Part shown: piece by piece, positions 33,905-43,282 of the stretch | Layout: every line of letters begins with the position of its first letter | Numbering within the stretch: the stretch's first letter is position 1 | Virus record (IMG/VR): IMGVR_UViG_3300024261_000009 | Location: 53,233 to 117,232 of that record | Source: a virus | DNA length: 64,000 nucleotides | Direction: 5' to 3' (one strand) | Translations under genes and position numbers: made by a program | Notes under the pieces: model-generated | Told to the model about the DNA's origin: nothing | The model's database searches: none | The model's input: the letters and a program-made list of their open reading frames with translations, nothing else

Positions 33905-36145
33905 ATGCCTCGCCCATCAGTACAAATTTTTCAGCAGGTTTTAAATACCACGGTTGTTCCTGCTGACCCGGAGCAGGCCACGTGTATAGTGGGGCCTGCC
34001 TATGCTTTTTTTAACGCGTCAAGCGATTCTGCATCTCACGCAGGGTACTCCTGGTCCAACTCAGACAATGATATCTCGTTGTCTCACTACGGTTGGACAG
34101 CAGGAACTCATGAGCTAGATGTGGATACCGGGAGTACTTACTACCCGAGTATCGTAGCCTCAAGCATGAAGATTCTTAGGGGCTCTGCCTCTGACGGAGC
34201 TTGTGCAGACGGATTAACCGTTACGGGAACCTTCGCCCCCTCGGGGCCTGCTGTAGGTAATCGTTTGCGCATTAAAGGTACCTTACTACAACAGCTTGTC
34301 TTGGATGCGGACTGGTTGGCTCAAACTGGATACACCCCTGCGGTGGGAGACAGTATCACGAGCGACCTAGACGGAAACGGTAACGTGGCATATCGAGTCG
34401 TGGCCTTGACCTCGGAGGGTGTCCTACTAGAGGATAACACAGCCAAACTTATCGCTTTGCGGCCCTCCGCTGTTCCAGCAAAGAAACCCATCGCCGTTGT
34501 CACTCGGGCAGGCGACGGGTACAGTTCTGGTGCGGATGCCGTAGCCCAGCTAGGCGCTCCTGCTAGTGACTACTTCGAGGAAGTTACTGTTCGGTCTGTA
34601 ACAGGCGGTATAAAATCAGCCAGCCCGATATTTACTCTAGGAGCAACCTTCGCAGCGGACCCCAATAATAACCTTGCAGAGGAAGTGCACGAACTGGCTA
34701 TCGATGTAATTTCTGATTTGGCGGGAACAGCAACACTGGTACCTTCGAGTGCCAATGCTACAACTGGCGCGGTCACAATTCCAAGAACTAATGGTGTCGT
34801 GGTTATAGCCACCAGCTCAGGCAATCAGACTCTTGCTAGCGCCACGGTTCATGTATCTTGGAGAGGGGTAATTAATAACCTCCCAGATATCTACGAGATA
34901 AGCAGTATCCCAGAGAACTCAATCTTCCCAGATATCGGCAAGATCGATCCAAGAAACCCCCTTGCAATGGGTGTCGCTTGTGCAGTGTCAAACTCAGGCA
35001 ATACTAAGATCAAGGTCCTTCCTATCTCCGCGGACACTGCTGCGGGCTACGTGGGTGCGCTTAACAAGCTAAACTCCGCTACGGATGTCTACGCTATTAT
35101 TCCTATGAGTACCGACATCTCAGGTGTTATTGCGCCTTACAAGGCTGCGGCGGAAGCCATGAGTCAGCCAGCAAAGAGCCGGTGGAGAATCGTTATCGGG
35201 GCGTCTTCAGGGGCTCCCGAGTTCGCTTTCGTAGGTCCTAGTACTGGTGCAGAAACCGAGACGGGCGTCACAACCGGAAATAGTAAAGTATTAACAGATG
35301 CGGACGCCACTTTCGTGGTCTCAAAGGTTGTGGCGGGCGATAAGGTCGTTAAGTCGGACGGGACTGTTATAGGAACCGTAGCGTCCGTGGAGAGTGATGT
35401 TCAGTTGACCCTAGTAGCTAACGCTGCTAACGGAGCTGGACAAACCATTTCCTACACTGTTCAGAGAAGCATCTCAGGGAACACAGGTCTGCAAGTAGCC
35501 GAATTGAAGGCTCGGATAAAGAGCCTAGCTAGTAAGCGGCTAGTTATGCTTTACCCGGGTTCTTGCACAGCAATGGGCTTCTCAGGACAGCCGGGCACTT
35601 ACATAGCTGCGGCCTTGGGCGGACTAATGGCAGGCACTCCCTCTCACCAGCCCCTAAACCAGGTGGGTCTTGGGGCGATAAGCCAAATCTTTGATAGCAA
35701 CCTACTTTTCTCGGATTCCGAGATAGACGATCTTGGAGACAATGGGTACTTCGTGTTGGTCCAGGATTCCCTAACAGGCGCGCCCTACACAGTGCACCAG
35801 GTTACCACGGGGCAAATATCAATGCCCGGTGTTCAGGAGTTCTCAGAAGTAAGCGTTGTCTCTAACTTTGACTTCGTGGCCTCAAGCCTTAAGAAAAGGT
35901 TGGACCCTTACGTGGGTGTCTGGAACGTTATCCCCGAGGCTATAGCTAGCATATCGTCTAGTCTCGAAGGTGGGTTGGATGATCTAAGAACCCGGAGTAG
36001 ACCTCGTATCGGTTCTCCTCTAGTTAGTGGGGCTGTTCTATCGGTACAGAAGAACGCTGCAGACGCTGGACGGCTTGATGTTAGCGTAGAAGTAGAAATA
36101 CCTAAGGTACTTAACAAACTCGTAGTGTACCTGACCTCAATTTAA
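33905..36145 (+). CDS. Contractile tail sheath protein
   Basis: 746 residues. The N-terminal RPSVQIFQQVLN and C-terminal strand-rich end (VEVEIPKVLNKLVVYLTSI), together with an AVSNSGNTKIKVLPI core and the immediately following 221-residue tube gene, identify the sheath. It is longer than many sheath proteins, and residues around 445-520 form a Thr/Val-rich insertion (TETGVTTGNSKVLTDADATF onwards) likely exposed on the outside. Preceded by AGGAG. Forms the contracting outer cylinder that drives injection. Confidence 0.85.
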   Translation: MPRPSVQIFQQVLNTTVVPADPEQATCIVGPAYAFFNASSDSASHAGYSWSNSDNDISLSHYGWTAGTHELDVDTGSTYYPSIVASSMKILRGSASDGACADGLTVTGTFAPSGPAVGNRLRIKGTLLQQLVLDADWLAQTGYTPAVGDSITSDLDGNGNVAYRVVALTSEGVLLEDNTAKLIALRPSAVPAKKPIAVVTRAGDGYSSGADAVAQLGAPASDYFEEVTVRSVTGGIKSASPIFTLGATFAADPNNNLAEEVHELAIDVISDLAGTATLVPSSANATTGAVTIPRTNGVVVIATSSGNQTLASATVHVSWRGVINNLPDIYEISSIPENSIFPDIGKIDPRNPLAMGVACAVSNSGNTKIKVLPISADTAAGYVGALNKLNSATDVYAIIPMSTDISGVIAPYKAAAEAMSQPAKSRWRIVIGASSGAPEFAFVGPSTGAETETGVTTGNSKVLTDADATFVVSKVVAGDKVVKSDGTVIGTVASVESDVQLTLVANAANGAGQTISYTVQRSISGNTGLQVAELKARIKSLASKRLVMLYPGSCTAMGFSGQPGTYIAAALGGLMAGTPSHQPLNQVGLGAISQIFDSNLLFSDSEIDDLGDNGYFVLVQDSLTGAPYTVHQVTTGQISMPGVQEFSEVSVVSNFDFVASSLKKRLDPYVGVWNVIPEAIASISSSLEGGLDDLRTRSRPRIGSPLVSGAVLSVQKNAADAGRLDVSVEVEIPKVLNKLVVYLTSI

Positions 36146-36166
36146 GCCCGTCTAGGAGATAAAGAA

Positions 36167-36832
36167 ATGGCAGCTACTACTAGCTTAGAAAACTGGAAAT
36201 ACCAGGACAACTACGTAGAACGGATAATGGAGAATGCGGCGTACACTGCCGCACACCCCGATGATACATTAGTTCTTGCGGGACCTCCTAGGCAAAAGGA
36301 CGCGGCGGCTACCCTGTTCCCCATAGGGATGATGCAAGCCTTCCAATGTTCGAGTCAGAAACCCGTTGTACCGGTTCAAACGATAGGCTCTGGCCGGTCG
36401 TTTTTTCTGTCGGGTAAAGGAGCCAATAGTTGGAGCATGGGGCGACTCTTTGTTAAAGGTAACAACCTTTTAAAGGCGCTTCATAACAACGCTATTGACG
36501 CAGGAATTGCCGCTGGGAAGGGCGATATGGACGAACATGCCTACGCTGAGGGCAATAAAAATTATCTGGTCAACCTTGACTCAGAGCTATTCCTAGTTCC
36601 TTTTGGCCTTCAAGTTATCTTCCGAGACAAAGCCCACAACCCCCTAGGAGGGTTCTATATGGAGCTGTGTGTTATAAACAGCTTCGCTATGGGCGTCCAA
36701 GCGGGGCAAAACATGATCATGGAGAACGTTACAGGCCTCTGTGACAGGATTTTACCGATTCACGTTGACGCCGCAGGAGCTCCAGGGAGATCCGACGGGT
36801 GGGACACCGCGGTAGGTTTTACTAACCCATAG
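36167..36832 (+). CDS. Tail tube protein
   Basis: 221 residues directly after the sheath gene, AGGAG ribosome site. Length, order and the beta-rich sequence match the inner-tube subunit of contractile tails. N-terminal acidic helix then a beta-barrel-like body. Polymerises as stacked hexamers inside the sheath. Confidence 0.75.
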   Translation: MAATTSLENWKYQDNYVERIMENAAYTAAHPDDTLVLAGPPRQKDAAATLFPIGMMQAFQCSSQKPVVPVQTIGSGRSFFLSGKGANSWSMGRLFVKGNNLLKALHNNAIDAGIAAGKGDMDEHAYAEGNKNYLVNLDSELFLVPFGLQVIFRDKAHNPLGGFYMELCVINSFAMGVQAGQNMIMENVTGLCDRILPIHVDAAGAPGRSDGWDTAVGFTNP

Positions 36833-36863
36833 GGTTCTAAACCTAAAATTTCTCGTGAGAATT

Positions 36864-36898
36864 GGCTTGGGAAGGGTTAAGATTACCCCACCCAAGCC
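36864..36898 (+). terminator. Long hairpin after tube gene
   Basis: GGCTTGGG pairs with CCCAAGCC, with a second inner GGGT/ACCC stem, between the tube stop and the spike gene ribosome site. No T run follows, so it may attenuate transcription, stabilise the abundant tube message or hide the next ribosome site. Confidence 0.45.
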
Positions 36899-36912
36899 TC
36901 TCAGGAGAATTT

Positions 36913-38493
36913 ATGTCATCCCTCGTAATGGGCAGAGTAGTAGATGTCCACCCAAGAACCCACACAATAGACGTGGATATAAACGGGGAACTACTCCACG
37001 GCGTAGTCCTTCTCCTAGTTAGTCACGACCCTGACCTGGGTGGCGGGACAACAATCTTACCAAAGATAGGAAGCACCGCAGTCATAGACACGGGTCCCTT
37101 TGAAGACATGCCGGGGCTGTGTATTGGCTATGTTAAGGGTGGGCACGAGTCCATTAGGACAGCTCCCGGAGACGAGTCTAATGACGCCCCGACATCACCT
37201 ACCGCGGAGAACTCAGAGATAGCAGCCAAGAATGTTTCCCCTCTTACGCAAGGACCTAAGGGTGCTGAAGACGCTCTGCTGGGAGCAAGCGGGGAAGAGT
37301 CCAGAACCGAGGGAGACCCTGGGGACGCTTACCCGGGAGATTTTATACACCGAGCTTCTTCAGGTAATGCTATTGGGGTGCTTGAGGGAGGCGTAAACAT
37401 ATTCAAGGCCAGTGACCTGGCTAAGATAGAGGCTAATGCTCTAGATGACCTAATCAGAATAGTGGCCCGAAACTTTGAACTGGAAACAGAACTAGGTAGT
37501 TTACGAATAGGTTCTAATAAAGGTAAGGCCTTTCTTAAGTTTACAGGTAACGAGAACGTTACTCAGAACCAAAAGGGGGAGTACACTATAGAATTCGGAG
37601 TGTTTCCAAGCTTTGCGGATTCCCCCAAAGGTTCCGATATATTTAACTTTACTGTTACGGCTCAGGGTGGGCGAGACACCTTGGTAGATTTCCGCGTCAG
37701 CGGTACTGGAGATATCTCGGTTGGGGGACACTCCATCACCACCCGGGAAAGTCTTAGCTCAGATGTTCACACTCACGCGTGTCACCAGAAGGACATATAC
37801 GTAGAAAATGGTTCCTTAGAGCGGAATAGGGGCTCCTCAAGACTTGGATCTGAGTCTATAGTCCTGTACACAGACCCTGACGAGATACCCGAAGTGGGTG
37901 TTGGGGAAGTTTTGATAGGCGGAACCCAGAGCGTAAGCCTAGTTAGTTCGGGCGCGGTAAGCACAGCCTCCGGAAAATCTTTCGAGTCTGTTATGGGGTA
38001 TGTCCCCGGCAAGGATATGCTACCGATACCAGGAACTACTGCGAAAAGCATTGAGGTAGCTAACGGAGATTTTGTTACCAATGTAGGTAGCCCTTTTGCT
38101 ATGGGGTTGCCCTCCTTTATGTCCACCTACGAAGTAAACACCTGGTCTGGGGATATTAGACTAAACGCAGGTCCTATGGGATCCGTTATCATAAACAGCT
38201 ACGGAGCGCCGTCCCCAAAGGGTTCTTCCTCACAGCACGGAATACATTTAAACGCCTTAAGTGTCATGATTGGTGCGCCTCCTACGGGGCCCATTTGTGC
38301 GGCTCCACCTAAACTATTTCAGGCTGTTCTATTTGAGCCCCTACAGCAGTACCTGACCCAGCTGCATCTTTGGTTAGATACGCATGTACACCCCACCGCG
38401 GTAGGTCCTAGCGGTCCCCCGGCAGCTCCCTCAAGCACCCTTTCGGGCCTACACGCTGCTTTTATGTCTAAGATAGTTCAATTAGGAGGTTAG
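36913..38493 (+). CDS. Baseplate spike/hub protein with OB-fold N-terminus
   Basis: 526 residues from ATG 36913 (AGGAG six bases before; the upstream in-frame TTG lies in the hairpin). Residues 5-95 match the gp5/VgrG-type OB domain: a GRVVDVHPRTHTIDVDI strand pattern, LLVSHDPD and a GSTAVIDTGP turn. The C-terminal half is Gly/Ser-rich and beta-like (spike or beta-helix), ending with a helical THVHPTAVGPSG region typical of spike-tip proteins. No lysozyme motif. It would seal the tube tip. Confidence 0.7.
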   Translation: MSSLVMGRVVDVHPRTHTIDVDINGELLHGVVLLLVSHDPDLGGGTTILPKIGSTAVIDTGPFEDMPGLCIGYVKGGHESIRTAPGDESNDAPTSPTAENSEIAAKNVSPLTQGPKGAEDALLGASGEESRTEGDPGDAYPGDFIHRASSGNAIGVLEGGVNIFKASDLAKIEANALDDLIRIVARNFELETELGSLRIGSNKGKAFLKFTGNENVTQNQKGEYTIEFGVFPSFADSPKGSDIFNFTVTAQGGRDTLVDFRVSGTGDISVGGHSITTRESLSSDVHTHACHQKDIYVENGSLERNRGSSRLGSESIVLYTDPDEIPEVGVGEVLIGGTQSVSLVSSGAVSTASGKSFESVMGYVPGKDMLPIPGTTAKSIEVANGDFVTNVGSPFAMGLPSFMSTYEVNTWSGDIRLNAGPMGSVIINSYGAPSPKGSSSQHGIHLNALSVMIGAPPTGPICAAPPKLFQAVLFEPLQQYLTQLHLWLDTHVHPTAVGPSGPPAAPSSTLSGLHAAFMSKIVQLGG

Positions 38494-38494
38494 T

Positions 38495-38728
38495 ATGTCC
38501 AACGACAAGCATAAAGACGGAGAGAAGGACAGCACCAACGCCGTATTCGGAGAGAAGAAATGGGCGAAGGACGGGAGCCCCCCTCCCCTGGCAGACTTCC
38601 TAAAGATGAGTACCGACGTGATGGCAGACTCCCTTGAGAAAGGGATACTGGCCTTACTAAGTAAGCACCACGAGACTTTAAAACTTGCCGAGATGATGGC
38701 TAAGGCTAAACGTAATGAGCGAAAATAA
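38495..38728 (+). CDS. Hypothetical 77-residue helical protein
   Basis: ATG one base after the spike gene stop; its end overlaps the next ATG. Charged, Lys/Glu-rich, predicted helical. Probably a small baseplate or assembly factor. Confidence 0.6.
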   Translation: MSNDKHKDGEKDSTNAVFGEKKWAKDGSPPPLADFLKMSTDVMADSLEKGILALLSKHHETLKLAEMMAKAKRNERK

Positions 38729-40991
38729 TAACGACAAGTATAGTCGTAGTCCTATACGAAGGGGCACCTCCACGAAAAAGACCGGTAGGGATGCTCTCCA
38801 GGGGTTCTCCGAAGAGATGGAACCCTTGTATGGCATGAGTGCCAAACTAAATGATAAGACCACAGAAGTCTTAGGTCTGGACGCTAATAACCAGCCCATC
38901 ATTACCAGCGTTAGTGTATCCGTTGACGGGTCTGGGGCCCACACCTTGGAGGACGTACTTGAGGGCAAGTTTACAGATGCCTATAAGTGGTACGGAGCGG
39001 GGCTGTCGCTAGACCCCCTGAAACCGATCCTACTGGTGCTCGAAGGAATTGCTGACGTAGTGGTCCTTGTACTAGAAGCGACCCTAATGATATTCGATGC
39101 GATGTTGCTGCTTATTGCGAGTCTAGACAACCTACTAAGAGCTGTTGTGGAGGCTGTTATTGAGCAGATAAGGGAGATACTTGGGATATTCACCAAGACG
39201 GGTATCTACTGGACATTTATTCCCCCACAGTTCCCTCCCCAAGGGGCCAGCGCTGAAAGAACAAAACTTTTAAAGTCCGCAAAGGTGTGGATGCGCCCCA
39301 CCAAACTAGACGAAAACGGGGAGGAGGTCATAGACCTCGACAAGACTAATGCTGCTCAAGAGTTCGGGTTTCTTCCCGCGGATATAAACATCTCATCTAA
39401 GGGAGGCATGGAAGGCTTCGTAGACACCCTAGAGGCCTCAATGAACGACGAGGAAGACCCTAGAAGACCGCAGTTTGACAATAACGACTGGGTAGCAGGT
39501 TTCGTAGGGGTCTTCGGAGGTAGGGATATAACACTGTTTTTAGACTGGTGGGCTAACGTAAAGAAGCTTTTCGGAAAAGCTATGAAGCCCGAGGAGAATA
39601 AGTTTCTTCCTCCGACTCCCTCGGGAATCCGGTACGAGGTTCTTGGGGCCAAAGCCGTCGCGGAAAGGGGATCTATCCCATATATAAGCGTGTCTTGGGG
39701 CCCTCCAAGGATCAACATTAAGTCTCCCTGGACAGCGGTTGAGGATTTTGTTTACCGGGTTAAGGACAAGACCTCCATGACTTCAGAAGAATTCGATAAC
39801 CATACTTACTACAACGACTTTGAGTCGGGGACCTGGACGGGAGCTCTCGTAGGCGGGGGGCAAGTTTATAGAGCCAAGATGCTGCGTACTTATGTGGACA
39901 CCTCCTTAGAGGAAGCTGATCTGGGAAAAACGTACAGATACCGTGTTGCTCGAGCGTACCAATACACTAACCCAACCACGCGCGCACCTGGGGCGAAGCT
40001 GGTGTACGTGTTCTCCCGAATCATAGACGTTAAAGTTCCTATAAAGGCGGTTCCTCTGGCTACGGGGGTTCCTCCCAACTGGACCTCGGGAACTCTAGCC
40101 ACGCTGTTCCCCCCTCTAGACCGGTGGGTCTCGTTTCTAGTAGCAAAACTCCGAGCTATACTGGGGGTACTTCCGGACCTGACAGGGTACTTAAAACAGA
40201 TAGTTCAGCAGATAGCTTCGGAGATTAGTAAATGGTTAGGTTTGGCCCGCCAGATACGTAGCCTGGTCTACCAGTTCACGGATTTAATGGAGATGCAATT
40301 CGGGGCACACGCAATGACCTTTATTGGAAAAGGCGGCAATCAATATGTATTAGACCTGCTGAGAGACTCTGTGAGCCTTGCTCGAGCGGAGGAGGCCAAG
40401 AGCGCGGAGGAGGCCACACTACTTCAAGTAGTTAGCACTCAAGATGGGGACAGCCTGAGTTTTGACATGGAGAATGTCCCTATCGAGAAATTTGATCTCG
40501 CAGCGAACTTTGAGAAAGTGTCCTTTAAAGATTTTGTTTCTGCGAACCCCGTACCAACCTACGGGGATAAGGATATAACTGGAGGCTTTGTTCTTCTTGG
40601 AGGAGACGGAAGCTTAACAGGGGCTCAAACAGCCCTGGAGCTTTTTAGAATGTTCTTCCCAGGGCCCTCAGAAGAGACTACTCAGGAATCAGTCTCCTCG
40701 GTAACCAGGGCACTGACCACCGTTAGTTCTGCCGCTGCGGCGAAGGCGGCCGAAGCTCTGGGGGGAGTATCTGCGGAGGAGGAGACCAGAAAATCACCCT
40801 TAGCGGCGACAGAAACGTTGGAGTCTGCTACGCCCCCCGAGGCAGTAATAGGCTTTACCGAAGGGTTTACCCCCGTGAGGACTACTACTCCATCAGGAGT
40901 GGCTGCTTCCACGGACCGCGCAGCCGCCGAGAGAGCCGCTGAGAACCAGGATGCGACACTAACTGCTAATGATATCGAGGAGTCTTGTTAA
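38715..40991 (+). CDS. Large tail/baseplate protein with hydrophobic helical section
   Basis: 758 residues. Residues 95-165 form a very hydrophobic helical block (LVLEGIADVVVLVLEATLMI...). Residues 315-440 are beta-rich with an FN3-like SVSWGPPR...TYRYRVARAY pattern. Residues 455-530 return to amphipathic helices, and the C-terminal 150 residues are acidic and low-complexity. This layout resembles baseplate or tail-tip proteins of large myophages. The hydrophobic block could cross a membrane. Not assignable to a single family. Confidence 0.6.
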   Translation: MSENNNDKYSRSPIRRGTSTKKTGRDALQGFSEEMEPLYGMSAKLNDKTTEVLGLDANNQPIITSVSVSVDGSGAHTLEDVLEGKFTDAYKWYGAGLSLDPLKPILLVLEGIADVVVLVLEATLMIFDAMLLLIASLDNLLRAVVEAVIEQIREILGIFTKTGIYWTFIPPQFPPQGASAERTKLLKSAKVWMRPTKLDENGEEVIDLDKTNAAQEFGFLPADINISSKGGMEGFVDTLEASMNDEEDPRRPQFDNNDWVAGFVGVFGGRDITLFLDWWANVKKLFGKAMKPEENKFLPPTPSGIRYEVLGAKAVAERGSIPYISVSWGPPRINIKSPWTAVEDFVYRVKDKTSMTSEEFDNHTYYNDFESGTWTGALVGGGQVYRAKMLRTYVDTSLEEADLGKTYRYRVARAYQYTNPTTRAPGAKLVYVFSRIIDVKVPIKAVPLATGVPPNWTSGTLATLFPPLDRWVSFLVAKLRAILGVLPDLTGYLKQIVQQIASEISKWLGLARQIRSLVYQFTDLMEMQFGAHAMTFIGKGGNQYVLDLLRDSVSLARAEEAKSAEEATLLQVVSTQDGDSLSFDMENVPIEKFDLAANFEKVSFKDFVSANPVPTYGDKDITGGFVLLGGDGSLTGAQTALELFRMFFPGPSEETTQESVSSVTRALTTVSSAAAAKAAEALGGVSAEEETRKSPLAATETLESATPPEAVIGFTEGFTPVRTTTPSGVAASTDRAAAERAAENQDATLTANDIEESC

Positions 40992-40992
40992 G

Positions 40993-41184
40993 ATGGAAAA
41001 GTACGGCGTACTAACTACAGAAGTTGAGGAACCTAAAAAAGAAGAGGTGCTCCTCAAGGATTTGCTGAAAAAGCAGCGGGAAATAGACAGGGGTAAAGTT
41101 GCTAAAAAAAGTAGGGAGAATGTCCCCCCAGGTCCCAGCGTTATGCCTGGGAACTCTGGGAAGAAAGGGCCTAGACGAGGCTAG
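40993..41184 (+). CDS. Hypothetical 63-residue basic protein
   Basis: ATG 40993 immediately after the upstream stop, with GAGGAG about ten bases before. Short Lys/Glu-rich protein with a Pro/Gly/Lys C-terminus. Its stop overlaps the convergent minus-strand gene within CTAG. Marks the right end of the rightward late block. Confidence 0.55.
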   Translation: MEKYGVLTTEVEEPKKEEVLLKDLLKKQREIDRGKVAKKSRENVPPGPSVMPGNSGKKGPRRG

Positions 41185-41402
41185 TGACAGCAGTCGTTAG
41201 CGGGTAAGGGCAAAGAATTAAGCGCCCTAATAAGGGGGAAGAAGGCCTTCGGGTCAGGATTCTTCTTCAGGAAGTACACCTGTACATAGTCGGCGTCCTT
41301 GGAGTCGGTCTTGGGCAGGGGAGTTACCAGGTACACTTCTTCGTTTTCGCAGAAGTTTAGGTGCCCTACGGCCTCTCCAAGGGAAGTATTATCTAGAAAC
41401 AT
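41181..41402 (-). CDS. Hypothetical 73-residue protein
   Basis: First gene of the leftward block at its convergent end. Compact mixed alpha/beta, with an NDCCH C-terminus. Directly abuts the exonuclease gene (its ATG overlaps that stop). Function unknown. Confidence 0.6.
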   Translation of the reverse strand: MFLDNTSLGEAVGHLNFCENEEVYLVTPLPKTDSKDADYVQVYFLKKNPDPKAFFPLIRALNSLPLPANDCCH

Positions 41403-41929
41403 TATTCCTCCTCAGTCGATACTAGGTCCATAGTGTCCTGTATCCTTTCGTATAGTAACCTGCACCTCTCAGCATCCGCAAGAGCTGTGTGGGCCCCTTC
41501 ATTAGAGATACCTAATTTAGAGCAAAGGTACGACAAGGAATACCGCTTGGCATCGGGAAAAGCTACGTGGGCCAAACTCACAGTGTCTACCCAGTGGTGG
41601 GGTATCTTATGTCCTAGTACGGCTTTTTCTATAAAGGATTTATCAAAGCTAGCATTGTGTGCCACAGGGGTAGAGTCCTGTAGTAGTGCAACTAGGGTGG
41701 GGATAATTTCTTCAATATCTTTAGCTCCCACCCAATCTTCCTCACAGTACTGGTTTATCTCCAGCGCCTTAGGGTGCGCCAAGTCTATCCTCTTAGGAGC
41801 TACCTTACATTCCCAAGTGCTAGTAACCCCCTCTGGAGTACAACTAATTACAGCTATCTCTATGATCTCGTGCTTATTGGGGTCTAGACCTGTAGTTTCT
41901 ATGTCTATAAAAGAAAGAGTTTTGTGCAT
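41402..41929 (-). CDS. DEDDh 3'-5' exonuclease (DnaQ/epsilon-like)
   Basis: 175 residues from ATG 41929 (GAGGTT ribosome site; an upstream ATG would add a low-complexity leader). Exo I is FIDIETTGLDP, Exo II is HNASFD, and Exo III is HTALADAERC, giving the Asp-Glu-Asp-Asp-His set. Stand-alone DnaQ-family proteins trim 3' ends of DNA or RNA, and phages use them for proofreading, recombination or degradation. No polymerase gene lies in this window. Confidence 0.9.
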   Translation of the reverse strand: MHKTLSFIDIETTGLDPNKHEIIEIAVISCTPEGVTSTWECKVAPKRIDLAHPKALEINQYCEEDWVGAKDIEEIIPTLVALLQDSTPVAHNASFDKSFIEKAVLGHKIPHHWVDTVSLAHVAFPDAKRYSLSYLCSKLGISNEGAHTALADAERCRLLYERIQDTMDLVSTEEE

Positions 41930-41948
41930 GGATAACCTCTGTTGGAGG

Positions 41949-42224
41949 TTATTCCTCCGACTCTTGTTGTTGGGGGCCTTTTTTAGAACCTGTTCTAGTA
42001 ACAGCATTCCTCAGAACAAGGTCTATTTCAAGAACCCTCTTGTGGGCTCTGTTTAAAACGATGTCCCGCTCAGAAAGAGCCTTACTGACTCTTTTATAGG
42101 TGGGTATTATCTTAGGCTGGGCCGGGGGGCTCGAAGAAAGCCCGCTAAGTATAATCAGAACTACCGTGCTGAATACCAGAAGGGTGAGTGAATTATTCGG
42201 CTCGGAGCCTCTTTGAGTTTTCAT
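41949..42224 (-). CDS. Single-span membrane protein, inner spanin candidate
   Basis: 91 residues: short basic N-terminus, one hydrophobic segment (residues 14-29), then a long charged helix (KRVSKALSERD...). This type II single-span plus coiled-coil plan is that of Rz-like inner-membrane spanins. A lipoprotein partner is not adjacent (the candidate at 57374 is distant). Alternatively it could be a structural membrane protein. Confidence 0.5.
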   Translation of the reverse strand: MKTQRGSEPNNSLTLLVFSTVVLIILSGLSSSPPAQPKIIPTYKRVSKALSERDIVLNRAHKRVLEIDLVLRNAVTRTGSKKGPQQQESEE

Positions 42225-42432
42225 AAATAAGCTCCAACTTGGTCTCTATGGTCCCTAACTTTACCTGCTGCCTGTGGATGGTATCCACTAGCTTCTCTAA
42301 GTTGTTAGCTGTCTTAGTAGCCTCGGCCAACTCGCGGTCATGTACCGCTAAACGGGTCTCTAATCGAACACCCCACAGCAGCACAGGTATTACCAAGATG
42401 GTCAGGGCATCTCTTAATTTATCCCAGGACAT
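42193..42432 (-). CDS. Single-span coiled-coil membrane protein (holin/XhlA-like)
   Basis: 79 residues: hydrophobic segment at residues 9-22, then coiled coil (LAEATKTANNLEKLVDTIHRQ...). Similar small proteins are found next to phage lysis genes. It overlaps the preceding membrane-protein gene by 32 bases, so the two are probably co-translated. Possible holin or holin accessory. Confidence 0.5.
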   Translation of the reverse strand: MSWDKLRDALTILVIPVLLWGVRLETRLAVHDRELAEATKTANNLEKLVDTIHRQQVKLGTIETKLELIYENSKRLRAE

Positions 42433-42497
42433 CTATAGGGTCTCCAAGTCGGTTCATCCTAATAATAGGACTACGCGTCGATAGGGCGAGAAGTATA

Positions 42498-42671
42498 CTA
42501 GCTATTACTGGACTGGACTTCCGAGCGGAGTTCCTTTATTCCATGGACAACCGCCTGTGAGCCTACTCGGACTCGAGTGCCCGCGCTTTTATTTCCTTTG
42601 TCCGCTTTTCTAGCGTCACTCATTAGCCCCTGAAGAGCGTCTATGAGCTCCTGTAGTTTCTTCTCGACCAT
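42498..42671 (-). CDS. 57-residue helical protein
   Basis: ATG at 42669-42671 with CAGGAG nine bases upstream; stop TAG at 42498. Helical, charged. One base separates it from the upstream gene. Good ribosome site and tight packing support expression. Function unknown. Confidence 0.6.
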   Translation of the reverse strand: MVEKKLQELIDALQGLMSDARKADKGNKSAGTRVRVGSQAVVHGIKELRSEVQSSNS

Positions 42672-42672
42672 T

Positions 42673-42864
42673 CTAAGACTCCTGCAACTGAGATCGCATT
42701 TTCAAAAATTTTCTAAACAAGGAAGTGAACTCATCACTGGACATCCTGTGAGAGCTCAGCCTACTATTAGACAAGGTGGCGTTTAAAACTTCACAGGCCA
42801 TCCCGATTTCTCTCTCAGTAAAACTGTTAGCTTTACGCTTAACGGGCAAGCTTTTATCTGACAT
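42673..42864 (-). CDS. Hypothetical 63-residue protein
   Basis: Small, charged, helical protein within the leftward operon. It contains a hydrophobic alanine/valine helix (residues 20-33). No recognisable family. Short intergenic gaps on both sides favour a real gene. Confidence 0.5.
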   Translation of the reverse strand: MSDKSLPVKRKANSFTEREIGMACEVLNATLSNSRLSSHRMSSDEFTSLFRKFLKMRSQLQES

Positions 42865-42877
42865 TTGTGTATTTCCA

Positions 42878-43165
42878 TTATATTCCGGAGTGCAGGCTCA
42901 CCAGGATACTATCTTCCTGCGAGCTGTTCCCGGGCGAAGTGTATTCGGGAAGTTTCGCACTCAGTGTTTCTGCAAAATCTAGAGCCCTGCCTTTAGGGTA
43001 CGGCCCCATTCTCAAACTAGTCGGCACGTGCAGGACGAACCAATTCCTTTTGTTAGTGGGGTTCCTATAAACACCCCACCCCTTAGATACTCTAGTAAGC
43101 TCGATATCACAACCTTCAACCCTGGATGAGGGCTTCAAAAAAATATTCTCAGTCTTGTAGACCAT
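42878..43165 (-). CDS. Hypothetical 95-residue protein
   Basis: Mixed alpha/beta with an IELTRVSKGWGVYRNPTNK-type hairpin and several aromatic residues; no cysteine motif. Function unknown. Separated from the next upstream gene by a 117-base GC-rich spacer. Confidence 0.5.
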   Translation of the reverse strand: MVYKTENIFLKPSSRVEGCDIELTRVSKGWGVYRNPTNKRNWFVLHVPTSLRMGPYPKGRALDFAETLSAKLPEYTSPGNSSQEDSILVSLHSGI

Positions 43166-43254
43166 ACCAACTCCTCGGGCTTTGCGAAATGCCTAGAACT
43201 GCCCCCGCGGGGGCATCGCGGGCTTGTCTGCCCGACCCTGCGCGGCCTTACTAT

Positions 43255-43271
43255 AGACGCGTACCGCGTCT
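43255..43271. repeat. Perfect 7-bp hairpin with TAC triloop
   Basis: AGACGCG-TAC-CGCGTCT in the spacer between two leftward genes. No T run follows, so it is not a standard terminator. One of several short perfect inverted repeats in spacers of this block. Confidence 0.6.
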
Positions 43272-43282
43272 GCGTATCTGTA

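Noticed and set aside
38715-40991. Tape-measure protein
   Set aside because: Only a short hydrophobic helical block is present, with beta domains and a low-complexity tail, and it follows the spike gene rather than preceding it.
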